Shown here piece after piece: positions 18,961 to 29,952 of a stretch of 64,000 bases of DNA. Source of the DNA: Gari tellinella (lineage: Eukaryota; Mollusca; Bivalvia; Cardiida; Psammobiidae). Below the pieces are notes generated by a model. That model had not been told where the DNA came from. It made no database searches and was given only the letters and a program-made list of their open reading frames with translations. Location of the stretch: NCBI GenBank assembly GCA_922989275.2, contig OV277872.1, positions 29,776,119 through 29,840,118 on the forward strand. The letters run 5' to 3'. Both the position numbers and the translations under genes were made by a program. Position 1 is the first letter of the stretch, and each line of letters starts with the position of its first letter.

Positions 18961-20266
18961 ATATCTTAGTGTCACAATTTCCTTAATTATTACGTTAAGG
19001 AAATCATGATTCCGGGATTCTTTTAAAAGTAATTAAAACTGTGACAAGCGAATTCAGTTATTCAATATTATTATTCACACTCACTAAAGTTATAACAAAT
19101 ACAACACTGGTTAGTAACACACACTCAATCCTTATTTAGTCTTTAGGTATATAATCCACGATATAACCGTATTAATATGTCTATACATGTAGGTATAATA
19201 CTTTTCAGCTTCACAAGTCTGGCACATATATGATTCAACCTAATAATTTCGAACGATCACACAGATCACATCTAACGAAGATAGCCCCACAGGCAAGCAC
19301 TTAACCACAAAGGTTACTTTAGCTAAACTTGGCCACACATTCATAAAGTTTAATCACACAGATTAATATAGCCCTTAGGCTTAAAGTTCAATCACAAAGA
19401 TTACTATAGCCACTTAGGCTTAAAGTTTAATCACACAGATTACTATAGCCATTAGGCTTAAAGTTCAACCACACAGATTACTATAACCACTTAGGCTTAA
19501 AGTTTAAGCACACAAATTATTACAGCCACATGGGCACAAGTTAAATCACATAGCACACAGAGTACAATAAACTAACATAGTCACACAGACTCCAGTTTGA
19601 CGCCACATGATAATCCAAATTAGTATGTACACAAAGTCATGCAAAAGTCTATGTCTAAGTATAGATATGTGGTTGAACTGGACAAAGTCTATTTCAAAAG
19701 GACTGGTATTAAACATAGTCTACTCTCCAAGGACTGGTATAACCAACGTTGCTCGGCGTTACAACCGCTTAAAGACATTAAGCCAGTCCATTCATTGATT
19801 CCCCCTCCATTTTTCCCACTAGGTGTCAAAATAACTGTAAAGCATGGGAAGCGTGCGCTCAGCCAATGTCAGCAATCTCAAGTTTTCTATAGAGGCCCTC
19901 ACATGCTCACACTCAAGGGTTTTTTCAATGGGTTTTACAAACCCAACTATCCTTTTATAGGTACGGGCCTCACATGAAACGCCTGACTGATTCTTTGCCT
20001 AGACATCTGTACATTATTGTAACAGTAAAAGCATGCTGTTCATGATTTAATCCCAACTTTTTTCAGACTAGGTGTTACCACCCAAGCTTGGTCATGTAAT
20101 GTCTTTAAAAGGATACGAAGGATTATCTCAAACTATCTAGGTATTAGTGTTTTCTTTTGACCTGCCAGAGTTATTTTTAGATTGGAACATTCTAAAATTT
20201 TAAAAGGGATGAGTTTTCTTTACATCCAGATAGAGATACGGATAGCTGTAATTTTTATGTGTTATG
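18961..20266. other. Unassigned segment with a 38-39 bp tandem repeat inside
   Basis: Apart from the minisatellite at 19287 and a short palindrome near 18980-19005 (TTCCTTAATTATTACGTTAA), I see no family signature. Small frames at 19607-19977 show no recognisable domain. Confidence 0.5.
19287..19560. repeat. 38-39 bp minisatellite, about 6 copies
   Basis: TAAAGTT starts at 19344, 19382, 19421, 19459 and 19498, a period alternating 38 and 39. Unit: TTAGGCTTAAAGTTYAATCA then CACAGATTACTATAGCCA. Outer units are more diverged. Confidence 0.9.
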
Positions 20267-20497
20267 TACAGTAGAGGATACATTATTCTTTCACGTTTAA
20301 ACGCAAACGCAATACTCTAAACTGTGGAAATATACTTTCTTGTTTAAATTTTAACTATATTTTTAATCTGAGAAGCAAACAGGTTGGAGCCTAATCAGAC
20401 GCCGGGTTACCCGGCGTCTGTTCTGGCCCTAACTTGTTTGCAATGGAAATAATAGTTTTAGTATATAAATGCGTTTATTGGGAAAGAATAAGATATC
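20267..20497 (+). mobile_element. MITE-A, right terminus lost
   Basis: TACAGTAGAGGATACATTAT, GTTTAAACGCAAACGC, hairpin with GGGTTACCC centre, GCGTTTATTGGGAAAGAATA; the CTCCACTGTA end is absent. Confidence 0.85.
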
Positions 20498-21199
20498 AGT
20501 TAAGTGCTGCACGAGGATCATACTTATCTGAAGTAGGAAAGTGTACATTTCTATAGTCGATGTTACCTTGCTTACCCATTTACCTTCATTAACTATTCTG
20601 TTCTAAAAATAACTCCGACAGGTCAGAAAAATCGTACAATAGTATGTTATACATGTAGCTGATATCACTTCCAAGCATTCCGCCATATTATTGAAGGCCG
20701 ATATACCCCACCATAGTAGCCACCTACAAAAGGACAATGAGCAGGGTCTAACTAACTTTAACTATTATTCACTAAAATGCGATATAAAAATTCACGCGTA
20801 TAAAAACACAATACTAAGCTACGGGGAAATGGACACGGGAAAACTTACAGTATAAATAATATCTCCACCCGCATAAATCACACTACATGTACATGCATCT
20901 TCACATCTCAAGTTCTGGCCAAGGAATGACTGTCCTCAGGTAAAACTATTCTACCCACTACACAACATAACAATAGCCCTTTGTTCGCCACTGGTCAATC
21001 TGACCACCTACTCACATGCAATAAAACCAATAGTACACAAACTACAATCAAAGCACTGAAGGTATAGGTAAATTTTGTGCGCTGAACCGTGACTGAGCTT
21101 TTCTATTTATAGAAGTTGCAACCATTCCATGGTATGGGTAGGTTAGGGTTCAAACCTTAACTTGATATTTAAAATAAGATTTTGAGACCTATATGTCAT
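20498..21199. other. Unassigned stretch
   Basis: No repeat family, hairpin or coding signature recognised. Confidence 0.45.
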
Positions 21200-21262
21200 C
21201 GTGGTCGTAATAGTATAGTATTGTTTTACTGAGTAAGGTAATGAGTTCGAAACCCAGTGAAT
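21200..21262 (+). mobile_element. tRNA-like 3' half (SINE-type)
   Basis: GAGTTCGAAACCCAG resembles a T-arm with box B, followed by a T-rich tract (TTTATTTTTTATTTTTTG). The A box is poor. Best read as a SINE remnant. Confidence 0.4.
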
Positions 21263-21599
21263 CCTTTATTTTTTATTTTTTGATTGGTTGGGAAAGGCAT
21301 TTTAATACTACACATGACGATAACCACAAGGAACCTTTAGTAAGTGTTCATTATTCAAATAATATTTAATATTCAGTTTCTTATTACATTTCGGTATAAC
21401 CACATTATTCAAGCTAAAGATGCTACGACAGACAAAAACCACCGCGTCAAGTGTCTAAATTTCCATGGCAAGGAAGCTTGTAGAAAACGTCTACGAGCTT
21501 GTAAGAAGGAGAAGCAGAAGCGGTTTAAATTTCCATTGGATCTAATCCGAATCCCATTTAACTTATTTGGGGTAACCTTAAAGGTATTCCTAAGTACCT

Positions 21600-21790
21600 A
21601 ACACATTGAACCCTAACGACAAGTATACTTGTCATTTAGAAAAAGTGTACGCCTCTTGTCCCTTGTAAACAGTGAATACCCAGATCAGAGGGCACCTTAA
21701 GCAGCACTCTGATCAGGGCAACACTGTTTGTCATTTTTCAATTGTCATACATTAACTAGACTTAATTGGAAACTGGAATTGCCCATTGTC
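21600..21790. mobile_element. MITE-I, diverged
   Basis: CACATTGAACCCTAACGACA, AAAAGTGTACGCC, then a hairpin GTAAACAGTGAATACCCAGA with inverse CAACACTGTTTGTCA around AGAGGGCACC. It matches the copies at 45187 and 54455; the right end is uncertain. Confidence 0.6.
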
Positions 21791-21985
21791 ACTTCAGTGA
21801 TAGAATTAATGTAATTGTTTTCTAGAAGTGAAAGACTGGCCACATAGGGTAACATTTAAAACTCACACAGTTTAACGTTTAGGATGACCATGACTCATTT
21901 TGCATAATTTGTTGAACAATTCAAATAAGTAATTGTTTGAAAATTAATGTAATAAAACATAATAATAATAATTTAAAAAAAAGAA

Positions 21986-22065
21986 ACCCCTACTGGGAAT
22001 CGAACCCACAGCCTTTTACACTATTGCAAGTACCCTAACCCGCTACCTATTAGTCTAACTCGATT
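21986..22065 (-). mobile_element. tRNA-like (SINE head) module
   Basis: Reverse strand reads GTGGGTTCGATTCCCAGTAG, a good T-arm with perfect box B (GGTTCGATTCC). The D-arm side is poor and a run of T follows on that strand, as expected of a SINE. Confidence 0.5.
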
Positions 22066-22234
22066 ATTGATTTAATTTCAATACAAAAGGTATTATATCC
22101 TTAGTATACCATGAAAGGTAGGTAACTCCTGAACAAAGTCATGGTTTGTGACGTGTTTTACCTCTACGGGTGGACTCGTCCTAAAGGTCACAGCTCACGG
22201 GTCAAAATCCGACTATACTGGACATATTTGTGAC

Positions 22235-22750
22235 ACTTAGTACGAACAAACATTATTCATTCGACTTTTCTAGGAACCGTACAGACATAGTAGAGAAGAC
22301 GTTACTCTTTTCCAATCGACGGATTTATTGTTATACAAAAATGTCCTTTGAATAGTGTTTGGAGCCAGGTCAGACTCCGATTAGTTTCGGATTAAAATAA
22401 AACGCCATGTCATAAAAACATGTCAAATGGGCTTTCACCGTTTCCCTCTCGATGGCACCAAAGCGCGTTTTCAAACAGTTTGGATCCTGATCAGACGCCG
22501 CGTACCGTAGCGTCCGATAAGGATGCAAATTGTTTTCCATTCGTATCGATTTTCTAGTGATACTACATTGCATCATACTTTAAAAAGATCTTGCAAACAA
22601 CAAACTTGAAGCAGACGACAATGAAATGGTGAAAACACTCACGACAAGTCTGGCAGTGAAAGGGTTAACAGCATAACGATTATACTTTACAGTGGAGAAG
22701 ACATTATTTGTTCCCGTTTAAACGAAACGCAAACGTATCGCAATAAAACG
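22235..22750. repeat. Dispersed duplication, empty-site copy (partner 17840-18945)
   Basis: Collinear with 17845-17917 plus 18488-18945. At about 22330-22345 it reads TTGTTATACAAAAATGTCC without element G. It includes a degraded MITE-A head (about 22287-22380). Confidence 0.88.
22432..22668 (+). mobile_element. MITE-C
   Basis: CTTTCACCGTTTCCCTCTCG start, hairpin GATCAGACGCCGCGTACCG with a damaged right arm, AACTTGAAGCAGACGACAAT, ending GAAAGGGTTAA. Paralogue of 18589. Confidence 0.85.
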
Positions 22751-23551
22751 TAACAAGAATGCGCTTTCAATAAAAACGTATGCCCCCGGTGGCATCCTTG
22801 ACAATATATTCTGAATTTGCAGTCCAAATTAGGTCAAGGTCAAGGTCAAAATCAAGGATTGGTAATATGGGTGGATTTGTAGTGATCCAAGGCAACAACT
22901 GTATAAGTATCAAAGCATTGTAGTCAGTTATGCTGATGCTAGACGAAACGGTAAAATCTAGTTAACCAAGAAATAGCCCATCTCAAATATTCTTAGTCCA
23001 AATTAGGTCAAGGTCAAGGTCAAAATCAAGTTTGTGTGATATTGGTGGATGGGGAATGGTCCAAGGCAACAACTGTATAATTATCGAATCATTTGAGTAG
23101 CGGTGTTGATGCTAGACGAAACGGTAAAATCTACTTAACCTGTTACGGACGGACGGAAGGACGGACGTGCCACCGAATTGGGTTAGAGGACCTCTTGTTT
23201 TGTTATTTCTTTTGTTTGAATAACGGGCCACGGCCTCTTAGTGTATTGTTACGGAATGAACTCCATTGTCTTCTTTCGTTATGTTTACCGTTATCTGGCC
23301 CTCTAACCCACTTTAGTGGCGCGGACGGACGCACGGACGGACGGAAAGGACCATTACTATATGCCTCCGCATCTATAGATGCCGGGGTCATAAAAAAAAG
23401 TTTCCTTGTTGACAATTCTGACTATTTATCTTAACATGAGTGACAAACAGTTTGGAACATGATCCGTAGCCTTGCGTCTGAGATGGCTCCAAACATAATA
23501 GTTTTAGCTTAAACCCGTGTATTGGAAAAGAAATACGTCTTATCCACTGCA
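22688..23551 (+). mobile_element. MITE-A split by a tandem-repeat element
   Basis: Left part 22688-22751 (TACAGTGGAGAAGACATTAT, GTTTAAACGAAACGC). The right part resumes near 23402 (TTGTTGACAATTCTGACTAT), with a damaged hairpin and CTTATCCACTGCA end. Confidence 0.82.
22752..23401. mobile_element. 166-bp tandem-repeat element with two GACG tracts, inserted in MITE-A
   Basis: CCAAATTAGGTCAAGGTCAA at 22823 and 22989 gives two 166-bp units. GACGGACGGAAGGACGGACG follows near 23146-23166, and a second GACGGACGCACGGACGGACG lies near 23322-23343. Near the edges are inverted pieces CCCCCGGTGGCATCC and GATGCCGGGG; the middle has GGGTTAGAGG and CCTCTAACCC. This supports a mobile unit carrying the array, Helitron-like/pearl-like by analogy. 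Confidence 0.75.
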
Positions 23552-23927
23552 CATGTGTTTGACTTAAAGAAGGCTCTTTTCTTATTAATAAATGAACTGA
23601 TTAGTTTTCGGCGTTTAAGCGAAATAAACGAAAGAAAAATGACAGGCAAATTCAATGAATCGTGTAAAATGAAGCAATACTAATGTATATTTTATTACAA
23701 TAGTCTAAGTGCAGATTAAAATCTAACGTTATCTGAACATAACTATAGCGGCGTAATTACTGTTTAATGGCTATTTACTCTTACATGCTGTTAACCAATA
23801 TCTGTCGAATAACGATCCTTATCTGAAAGCAAACACATATTCCAGCATGTTGGTTAAACACAACTAGAACAAATTGTAGGTTTTGATGAGTAAGTGCCAC
23901 AGCAGACAGTTATTATTGTTTTGTGGG
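23552..23927. other. Unassigned AT-rich stretch
   Basis: No recognised element or coding sequence. Confidence 0.45.
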
Positions 23928-24135
23928 TACAGTAAAACCTCCCTATTACGACCACTAAAACGAAGGCTAATTGAATGTATAATAGAAAGGTGACCGCTTA
24001 AAGCACGGTGACAGTGAAACAGAAAGCTCCTTAAGGAGCTTTCTGTTTCACTGTCACCGTGCTTTAAGCGGTCACCTACTGTAAGCCCTAATAATTAACA
24101 CAATTTAGTGGTCGTAATAGAGAGGTTTTACTGTA
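23928..24135. mobile_element. MITE-E, full length
   Basis: Best E copy: TACAGTAAAACCTCCCTATT to GAGGTTTTACTGTA, 208 bp, with a long perfect core-2 hairpin at about 23989-24078 (GTGACCGCTTAAAGC, AAACAGAAAGCTCC, TTAAGGAGC and inverse). Confidence 0.93.
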
Positions 24136-24262
24136 TATGAATCGCGTACATTTGTAGTGCCATTGTAAATTAGCTGCCACATCATTTCAATGATAACATT
24201 ACAATGGTATTGTGATTCATATTTCCCTTATCGTACTTATTCGACATACACAATTGCTAGCA

Positions 24263-24445
24263 CAAACTAGCAAGGTGGTACTGTGGACCCCTAAACATGG
24301 GAAGCGGAACCGAGCGCATCAAGGCTTAACCATGGTTAATGTCCTGGTGCAGGATGCAGAAGCAGCGACCCCAGAAGAACTTGCAAAAATGCATTGCAGA
24401 AAGAACAGATTGGAGGTGTCGGCAACGTGTCCGTCTGCGAACGAC
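24263..24445 (+). pseudogene. LINE ORF2 extreme C-terminal tail, decayed
   Basis: Within a 113-codon frame from 24212, residues about 18-78 read LWTPKHGKRNRAHQG, VNVLVQDAEAATPEELA and CRKNRLEVSATCPSAND. The pattern WTP.HGKR.RGRP.LT..D.L..D.G...EEL is the post-RT tail of many metazoan LINE ORF2 proteins; here GRP has decayed to AHQ and the expected Trp-Arg after the helix is lost. No RT domain lies upstream. Family-level call only. Confidence 0.6.
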
Positions 24446-24563
24446 CTGATGATGATTGCTGATTTTCAATTATATTCACATTTCATTTACTCTTTATTCA
24501 ATCGAATTAATAGAAGCTTTACCATTTCCCTGCAGTTTGCTGTGTACGTGTAAGGCAGGTGCT

Positions 24564-24636
24564 TGCTTAAGCAGACGCGACAAAATTGTGGTAAAGGGAT
24601 AACAATCTCACAATAAAATTGATCATGAAAAGGTAA
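24564..24636 (+). mobile_element. MITE-C right-end fragment
   Basis: TTAAGCAGACGCGACAAAAT, GGTAAAGGGATAACAATCTC, AAAATTGATCATGAAAAGG. Confidence 0.65.
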
Positions 24637-24750
24637 TTCCGTTTAGAAAATATAGAATAAAGTATTCCACTTAGGCGAAACATGGCATGCGTTATCGTGT
24701 CATTTAATGGCATAGCTTATCAGCACTAATGCCAGACAATTGCGTTGTAT

Positions 24751-25001
24751 TACAACGAAGAAGTCGTTATTCTTCCCCGTTTTAGCGCATACGAAACGCA
24801 AACGCATTGTAACAAAATGAAGAATATTGCAATATTTCGACAATTCTGAATGTTGATTTTAACCTTAACGGCAAACAGTTTGGAGCCAGATCAGACGCCG
24901 GGTGGACCTGTGTCTGATCTGGCTCCAAACTGTTTGCAATGAAAATTATAGTTTTAGCGTAGACGCGTTTATTGGGAAAGAATAACATTTTCTTCACTTT
25001 A
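24751..25001 (+). mobile_element. MITE-A, full length
   Basis: TACAACGAAGAAGTCGTTAT to CATTTTCTTCACTTTA, 251 bp. The hairpin centre is altered (CGCCGGGTGGACCTGTGTC) but the outer arms match. Confidence 0.86.
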
Positions 25002-25114
25002 ATCCAATAATTTCCGATAATTCCACGTGCGATACACTTGGTACTTGTGGCCTCTAATTAAAAGATTATACAGATATAGATAACCGTTTTGTTGCTATTG
25101 GAAATGAAAACCAA

Positions 25115-25360
25115 CTTTGCAAACAGTTTAGATCTCAGGGGTCGTGAGTTTGATCCCCCGCCGAGCCAGCGGTCTGACTAGGGAATCTTTTCTGAATCCC
25201 CGATGATGTACAGGAATGTTGTTGAGCAAGACAAGTACCGCGAATTGCTCCTCTCCACCCTGGAGTTAAAATGTGTACATATGAAGGGCCTGAGAGGCAC
25301 TGCAGCTGCATTTAATTGCGCCATATGTTAGCAGTGCTCAATATTGTAGGCAAGATGGCT
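25115..25360 (+). mobile_element. Probable SINE fragment joined to a core-1 arm
   Basis: After GCAAACAGTTTAGATC comes GGTCGTGAGTTTGATCCCCC (box-B-like) and CCGAATTGCTCCTCTCC style sequence (here GCGAATTGCTCCTCTCCACC) of the kind seen in tRNA-derived SINE bodies. No poly-A or flanking repeats identified. Confidence 0.4.
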
Positions 25361-25523
25361 CAATGATCAGGAGGGTAAATGTACAGTCGACTGAGCGGTC
25401 ATTCGGAATGAAAGTAGACTATAACTTGGTATATTATTATTATCACCACGTTTCATTGTCGTCTGTTTCAATTGTGTTGTTTGCAATCTTTGCAACATCG
25501 TTTCAAAGTAACATTCAATGTAG

Positions 25524-25774
25524 TACAGTGGAGAATCTGTTATTCTTTCCCAATAAACGCGTTTACGCTAAAACTATTATTTGCAGTGCAAACAGTTTGG
25601 ATCCAGATCAGATGCCGGGTAACCCGGCGTCTGATCAGGCTCCATACTGTTTGCCACCCAGATAAACATGAATTATCAGAATTGTCAAAAAGTTGTTCTT
25701 TTCTACGTTTTAGTGTTTTGCGTTTGCGTACGTTTTGCGTTTAAACGGAAAAGAATATCAGATTCTCCACTGTA
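25524..25774 (-). mobile_element. MITE-A in tandem unit 1
   Basis: 251 bp, complete ends; AATAAACGCGTTTACGC on the left, hairpin centre GGGTAACCC. Confidence 0.92.
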
Positions 25775-25944
25775 CCTGTGAAGGATCTGAGCGTCACTGC
25801 ATCTGCATTTAATTGCGCCATATGTTAGCAGTGCTCAATATTGTAGGCAAGATGGCTCAATGATCAGGGGAGTAAATGTACAGTCGGCTGAGCGGTCATT
25901 CGGACTGAAAGTAGACTATAGCTTGGTATATTATTATAATCACC

Positions 25945-26395
25945 ACGTTTCATTGTCGTCTGTTTCAATTGTGTTGTTTGCAATCTTTGCAACATCGTTT
26001 CGAAGTAACATTCAATGTAGTACAGTGGAGAATCTGTTATTCTTTCCCGTTTAAACGCAAACGTACGCAAACGCAAAACACAAAAACGTAGAAAAGTACA
26101 AATTTTTGACACTTATGATAATTCATCTTTATCTTGGTGGCAAACAGTTTGGAGCCTGATCAGACGCCGGGTTACCCGGCGTCTGAACTGGCTCCAAACT
26201 GTTTGCAATGAAAATAATAGTTTTAGCGTAAACGCGTTTATTGGGAAAGAATAACGTTTTCTCCACTGTATGACATGTCGATATGAGTATCAAACAGATT
26301 TGATCCTGAACAGACGTCGCGATACGCGGCGTCTGGTCATAATCCAAACTGTTTGCATAGTCGCATTTTGGCGCCGTTGGCAATGAAAGAGTTAC
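25945..26395 (-). mobile_element. MITE-C split by a MITE-A
   Basis: Left part TTTCATTGTCGTCTGTTTCA to CAATGTAG (25945-26020), right part from GAGTATCAAACAGATTTGAT (26271) through a core-1 hairpin to GCAATGAAAGAGTTA. The left part and the MITE-A are also present in tandem unit 1. Confidence 0.8.
26021..26270 (+). mobile_element. MITE-A in tandem unit 2, inverted relative to unit 1
   Basis: 250 bp, complete; GTTTAAACGCAAACGTACG on the left, GGGTTACCC centre, right terminus ACGTTTTCTCCACTGTA. It sits inside a MITE-C. Confidence 0.92.
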
Positions 26396-26707
26396 ATGTA
26401 AGTAAACAGTTTTTAAACTATCTTTGGGAAAACATCTGACCACATTGTTAATCTATTTGTGCCAACGGTCCCATTTTCGGGACATAGGCAAACAGTGTAG
26501 GCTCTGATCCCACTAATTGCTGATAAGAATGTTTAAATAAAACAAACTGAAAATGACAATTTAGACAAGACGACCTTTAGGTAAAAAATTGGACTAATCC
26601 AATATATAAATATGGAATAATCTACTGGGCGCAAACGGATCAAACAAGACGTAATTGTGCTAAAAGAGGGGTTAACCGCTGCATATTTGGTTCGATAACC
26701 TGTTAAA

Positions 26708-27065
26708 TACACTCTCTATAACGGCCCTACCAAATACGACTTATTCCTTATTCCCTCCTATTCTCTTAACGGGACAATTATGTCTAATGCTTTTTCTGCT
26801 GCAATATCGTTTGCTAAGAATTGTCTTCTGCTGTTTTTCTCAAAGTTACATATAAGTGGAGATTTTGATAGAATAAATATAACTGATGTGTGACAAACAG
26901 CGTGAATCCAGATCAGACGCCGCGTAACTCGGCGTCTGATATGGATTCAAGCTGTTTGAAAATGTAAGCCAAGTCTTATTTTTTCCTCTCTATAATGACT
27001 CCCTCCAAACAACACACACACTCTGTGTATTCCATTGTGTTTCGTTGTAGAGAGGGATCACTGTA
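26708..27065 (-). mobile_element. MITE-B, full length
   Basis: TACACTCTCTATAACGGCCC to GAGAGGGATCACTGTA, 358 bp, hairpin at about 26895-26958. Confidence 0.9.
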
Positions 27066-27078
27066 CAACGATACAGTA

Positions 27079-27328
27079 TACAGTGGAGAATCTGTTATTC
27101 TTTCCAATTTAAACGCAAACGTACGCAAACGCAAAACACTAAAACGTAGAAAAGTACAACTTTTGGACAATTCTGATAATTCATGTTTATCTTGGTGGCA
27201 AACAGTTTGGAGCCTGGTCAGACGCCGGGTTACCCGGTGTCTGATCTGGCTCCAAACTGTTTGCACGGCAAATAATAGTTTTAGCGTAAACGCGTTTATT
27301 GGGAAAGAAAAACAGATTCTCCACTGTA
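27079..27328 (+). mobile_element. MITE-A, full length
   Basis: 250 bp, starts 13 bp after the end of a MITE-B; one hairpin mismatch (CCTGGTCAG; GGTGTCTG). Confidence 0.92.
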
Positions 27329-27810
27329 AGAATCCACCATGAATGTTGATATAGGATAGGAATTTCGTCCCCGAGGGTCAGACAATTCATTCAGGGAGGA
27401 GGCCTGCCGCTCCGAGGGTGAGAAATTTATACCTACATTAACAAAACGAATGGTTGATTTTTTACTTCCATTTCAATCATAAAAATATGATGCAAATGAC
27501 GAAATAATTGAAGTTTGTGTGCACTTTTTCCGCCTACACATTACGTAGTAACGTCATCAGAAATGACTTAATTTAGTTACCCGCGTCATGCAGCGCTTGT
27601 GGTTAAGCTGGGCAAACAATAAAAGACGTCTAGTGGTATGGTAGATACAAGTAGTTGCTCCACAGTTTAGCAGAGTGTCCATATATTAACTCATTACATC
27701 AAAACTACACCATTCCGACCCTGAATACAATAGTTCAATTTTATACTATCATACACAAGCACAATAAGAAAATAATCATATATCCTAACAATTGTTAGTT
27801 TAGAGAAGAC
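27329..27810. other. Unassigned stretch
   Basis: No family signature or coding sequence recognised. Confidence 0.45.
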
Positions 27811-28060
27811 TACAGTGGAGAATCTGTTATTCTTTCCCGTTTAAATGCAAACGTACGCAAACGCAAAGCACTAAAACGTAGAAAAGAACATCTTTTTGAC
27901 AATTCTGATAATTCTTGTTGATCTTGGTGGCAAACAGTTTGGAGCCTGATCAGACGCCGGGTTAACCGGCGTCTGATCTGGTTCCAAACTGTTTGCACTG
28001 CAAATAATAGTTTTAGCGTAAACGCGTTTATTGGGAAATAATAACACATTCTCCACTGTA
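27811..28060 (+). mobile_element. MITE-A, full length
   Basis: 250 bp with intact ends. Hairpin centre GGGTTAACCGG carries one change. It is followed after four bases by another A copy in the same direction. Confidence 0.92.
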
Positions 28061-28064
28061 AGTG

Positions 28065-28313
28065 ATAGTGGAATAGACGTATTTCATTCCGGTTTAAACG
28101 GAAATCAAACGCAAAATCACTGCACTAAATTGTAGAAAATGACATTGTTTGACACTTCTGAATATTCACAGTAATCTGAGTGGCAAACAATGTGGAGCCT
28201 GATCAGACACCGGGTTACCCGGCGTCTGATCTGGCTCCAAACTGTTTGCAATAAAAATAATAGTTTAAGCGTAAATGTGTTAATGGGGAGTGAATAACGT
28301 TTTCTTCACTGTA
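28065..28313 (+). mobile_element. MITE-A, second subfamily, adjacent to the previous copy
   Basis: GATAGTGGAATAGACGTATT to TTTTCTTCACTGTA, about 249 bp. Clearly more diverged than its neighbour, so the pair is not a recent tandem duplication. Confidence 0.88.
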
Positions 28314-28837
28314 CAAGACAGGATAGTGGATTTAATCACATGCGCTGCTTCACAAGGAATAAGATTAGTCGAAATCATCTTCCCGAAATCATCATCATCT
28401 CACCTCATCATCCTTCATCATTCATCAGCGTTATATGACCTACTTTTGTGTCGCTATGCCGTAAAGCACAACTCATCCATCCATTATCAGGACACACGAC
28501 AAGAAACTATTTGAATAACCGTCCAATAACCCTAAACTGTCTTATTGGCTGTTTAAGGTTGTTTATATTCTGAAGGAAGTTTAATTAAATACTAAATCAT
28601 GAGGGATAGCGCAGCATCCTAAACATTATTGAACCGATCCTTGTATTTGTCTGGAATTTATTTCTAATCTGTCTGTACAGTTCGGTTATCACAACATAGT
28701 CGAAATGGAATGTCCAAAAGAAAAGGCAATGTAAACTATTGAATACCTATTAGTTTCTGAGACATTTGTAGATACAAACTCTAATTGAATAAAGTAGCAA
28801 TTAGTCTGCATTAACCCATCCAGTATTAAAAATCAAT
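28314..28837. other. Unassigned stretch
   Basis: A CATCATCATCTCACCTCATC tract near 28390-28415 is the only simple sequence; nothing else recognised. Confidence 0.45.
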
Positions 28838-29050
28838 TTAAACCCTTTTACTCATAGACGCGCCTTTTATCGCAAATTAATTTATTTATCCACTGAAGAA
28901 AAATAGTTTTAATTTATACAGTCCTGAAAATGTACCATAAGAAGTATGTTCTAAACCCCAAGCATATTATAGGTAAAAGCATGCTAAAAGGCTTTCAACT
29001 TGCTTTAAGGGTCACCTGTTTTCAAAACAAAAACAGGGATAAAGGGTTAA
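28838..29050 (-). mobile_element. MITE-F with a collapsed hairpin
   Basis: TTTAAACCCTTTTACTCATA, CTGAAGAAAAATAGTTTTAA, GTACCATAAGAAGTATGTTC, CTTGCTTTAAGGGTCACCTG and terminal AAAGGGTTAA. The GCAGAATGCGCC centre is gone. Strand relative to 32384. Confidence 0.8.
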
Positions 29051-29092
29051 ATATTGTTTTTCAAATGATGTAGATTATTATCAGAGGGAACC

Positions 29093-29308
29093 TTAGAGTG
29101 ATGAAGACGTTATTATTTCCCAACTAAACGCAAATGCAAGCGAAACGCAAACACAATGCACAAAATGTAGAAAATGACAATTTGTTGACACTTCTGAATA
29201 TTTATTTCCATCTGAGTGGTGGTAAACAGTTTGATCTGGCTCCAAATTGTTTGCAATGTGAAAAGAAAACCGTATAAATTGGTAAATAGTAATGTCTTCT
29301 CCACTGTA
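29093..29308 (+). mobile_element. MITE-A lacking the hairpin centre
   Basis: TTAGAGTGATGAAGACGTTA to GTCTTCTCCACTGTA. GTAAACAGTTTGATCTGGCT shows that the left arm joins the right arm with the GC centre deleted. Confidence 0.85.
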
Positions 29309-29581
29309 ACAGGGCGTGCACTGTTTTATGTTCATGTTTTATGTTCACTTTTCTGAAGTGTTTCTCTAACCAGTCCTGCAATTCAATATAATGATCATGT
29401 TTAAAATGCGAAATAGATCATTTGACAAAATATAGTGTAATCAGTGTAAAGTTTTATTAAAATAATTTTAACGCTGTTTGAAAAAACTGTCACATTTATG
29501 AGCGCATTGGTTAATTTGATATATGTCACCTCCGTTTACACAAAAACAAATAGTATTCCATCCCTATACACCCGTCTGAGT

Positions 29582-29952
29582 TACAGTTCTCCCTCTACAA
29601 CAACGCCAAACGAGAGAAAAAAATGCGTGTGTTGTTTGGAGGGAGTTGCTATAGGGAGGGACAATTAAGACTTGTCTTACATTTGCAAACAGCTTAAATC
29701 GAGATTCGACGCCTCTTAACATGGCACCCGAACAGGATTCAAGCTGTCATTCGTCATTATAATTATTTCTTCTGTCTAAAATGTCCACTTATTTGTAACT
29801 TTGAGACAAAAAAGCAGCCGACAATTTAAAGCAGACGATATTGCAGCAGTAAACGTGTTAGACATAGTTATTATATGTTTGGGGAGCAGCGGCAAACATT
29901 GTTGTAAGGTGGGAATCATTGTTGGGAGGGTCGATGTAGAGAGAGCACTATA
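29582..29952 (+). mobile_element. MITE-B, full length
   Basis: TACAGTTCTCCCTCTACAAC to GAGAGAGCACTATA, 371 bp. The hairpin is heavily mutated (TTCGACGCCTCTTAACATGG). Confidence 0.86.

Larger units (their letters stand above)
25282..26270. repeat. 497-bp tandem duplication with a MITE-A in opposite orientations
   Basis: Unit 1 (25282-25778) and unit 2 (25779-26270) match closely: CTGCATTTAATTGCGCCATA, GGCAAGATGGCTCAATGATC, TGTTGTTTGCAATCTTTGCA, CATTCAATGTAG. Each ends with a MITE-A at the same target site (25524 and 26021), but the first reads AATAAACGCG first and the second GTTTAAACGC first. The junction is at the right end of the first MITE (TGTAC). Confidence 0.93.

Noticed and set aside
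19639..19977. 112-codon forward frame
   Set aside because: No domain seen; lies in an unclassified non-coding segment beside a minisatellite.
21344..21601. 85-codon Lys/Arg-rich forward frame
   Set aside because: No recognisable motif; composition could arise by chance in AT-rich DNA.
27811..28313. Recent tandem duplication of MITE-A
   Set aside because: The adjacent copies belong to different subfamilies with different ends, so they are independent insertions.
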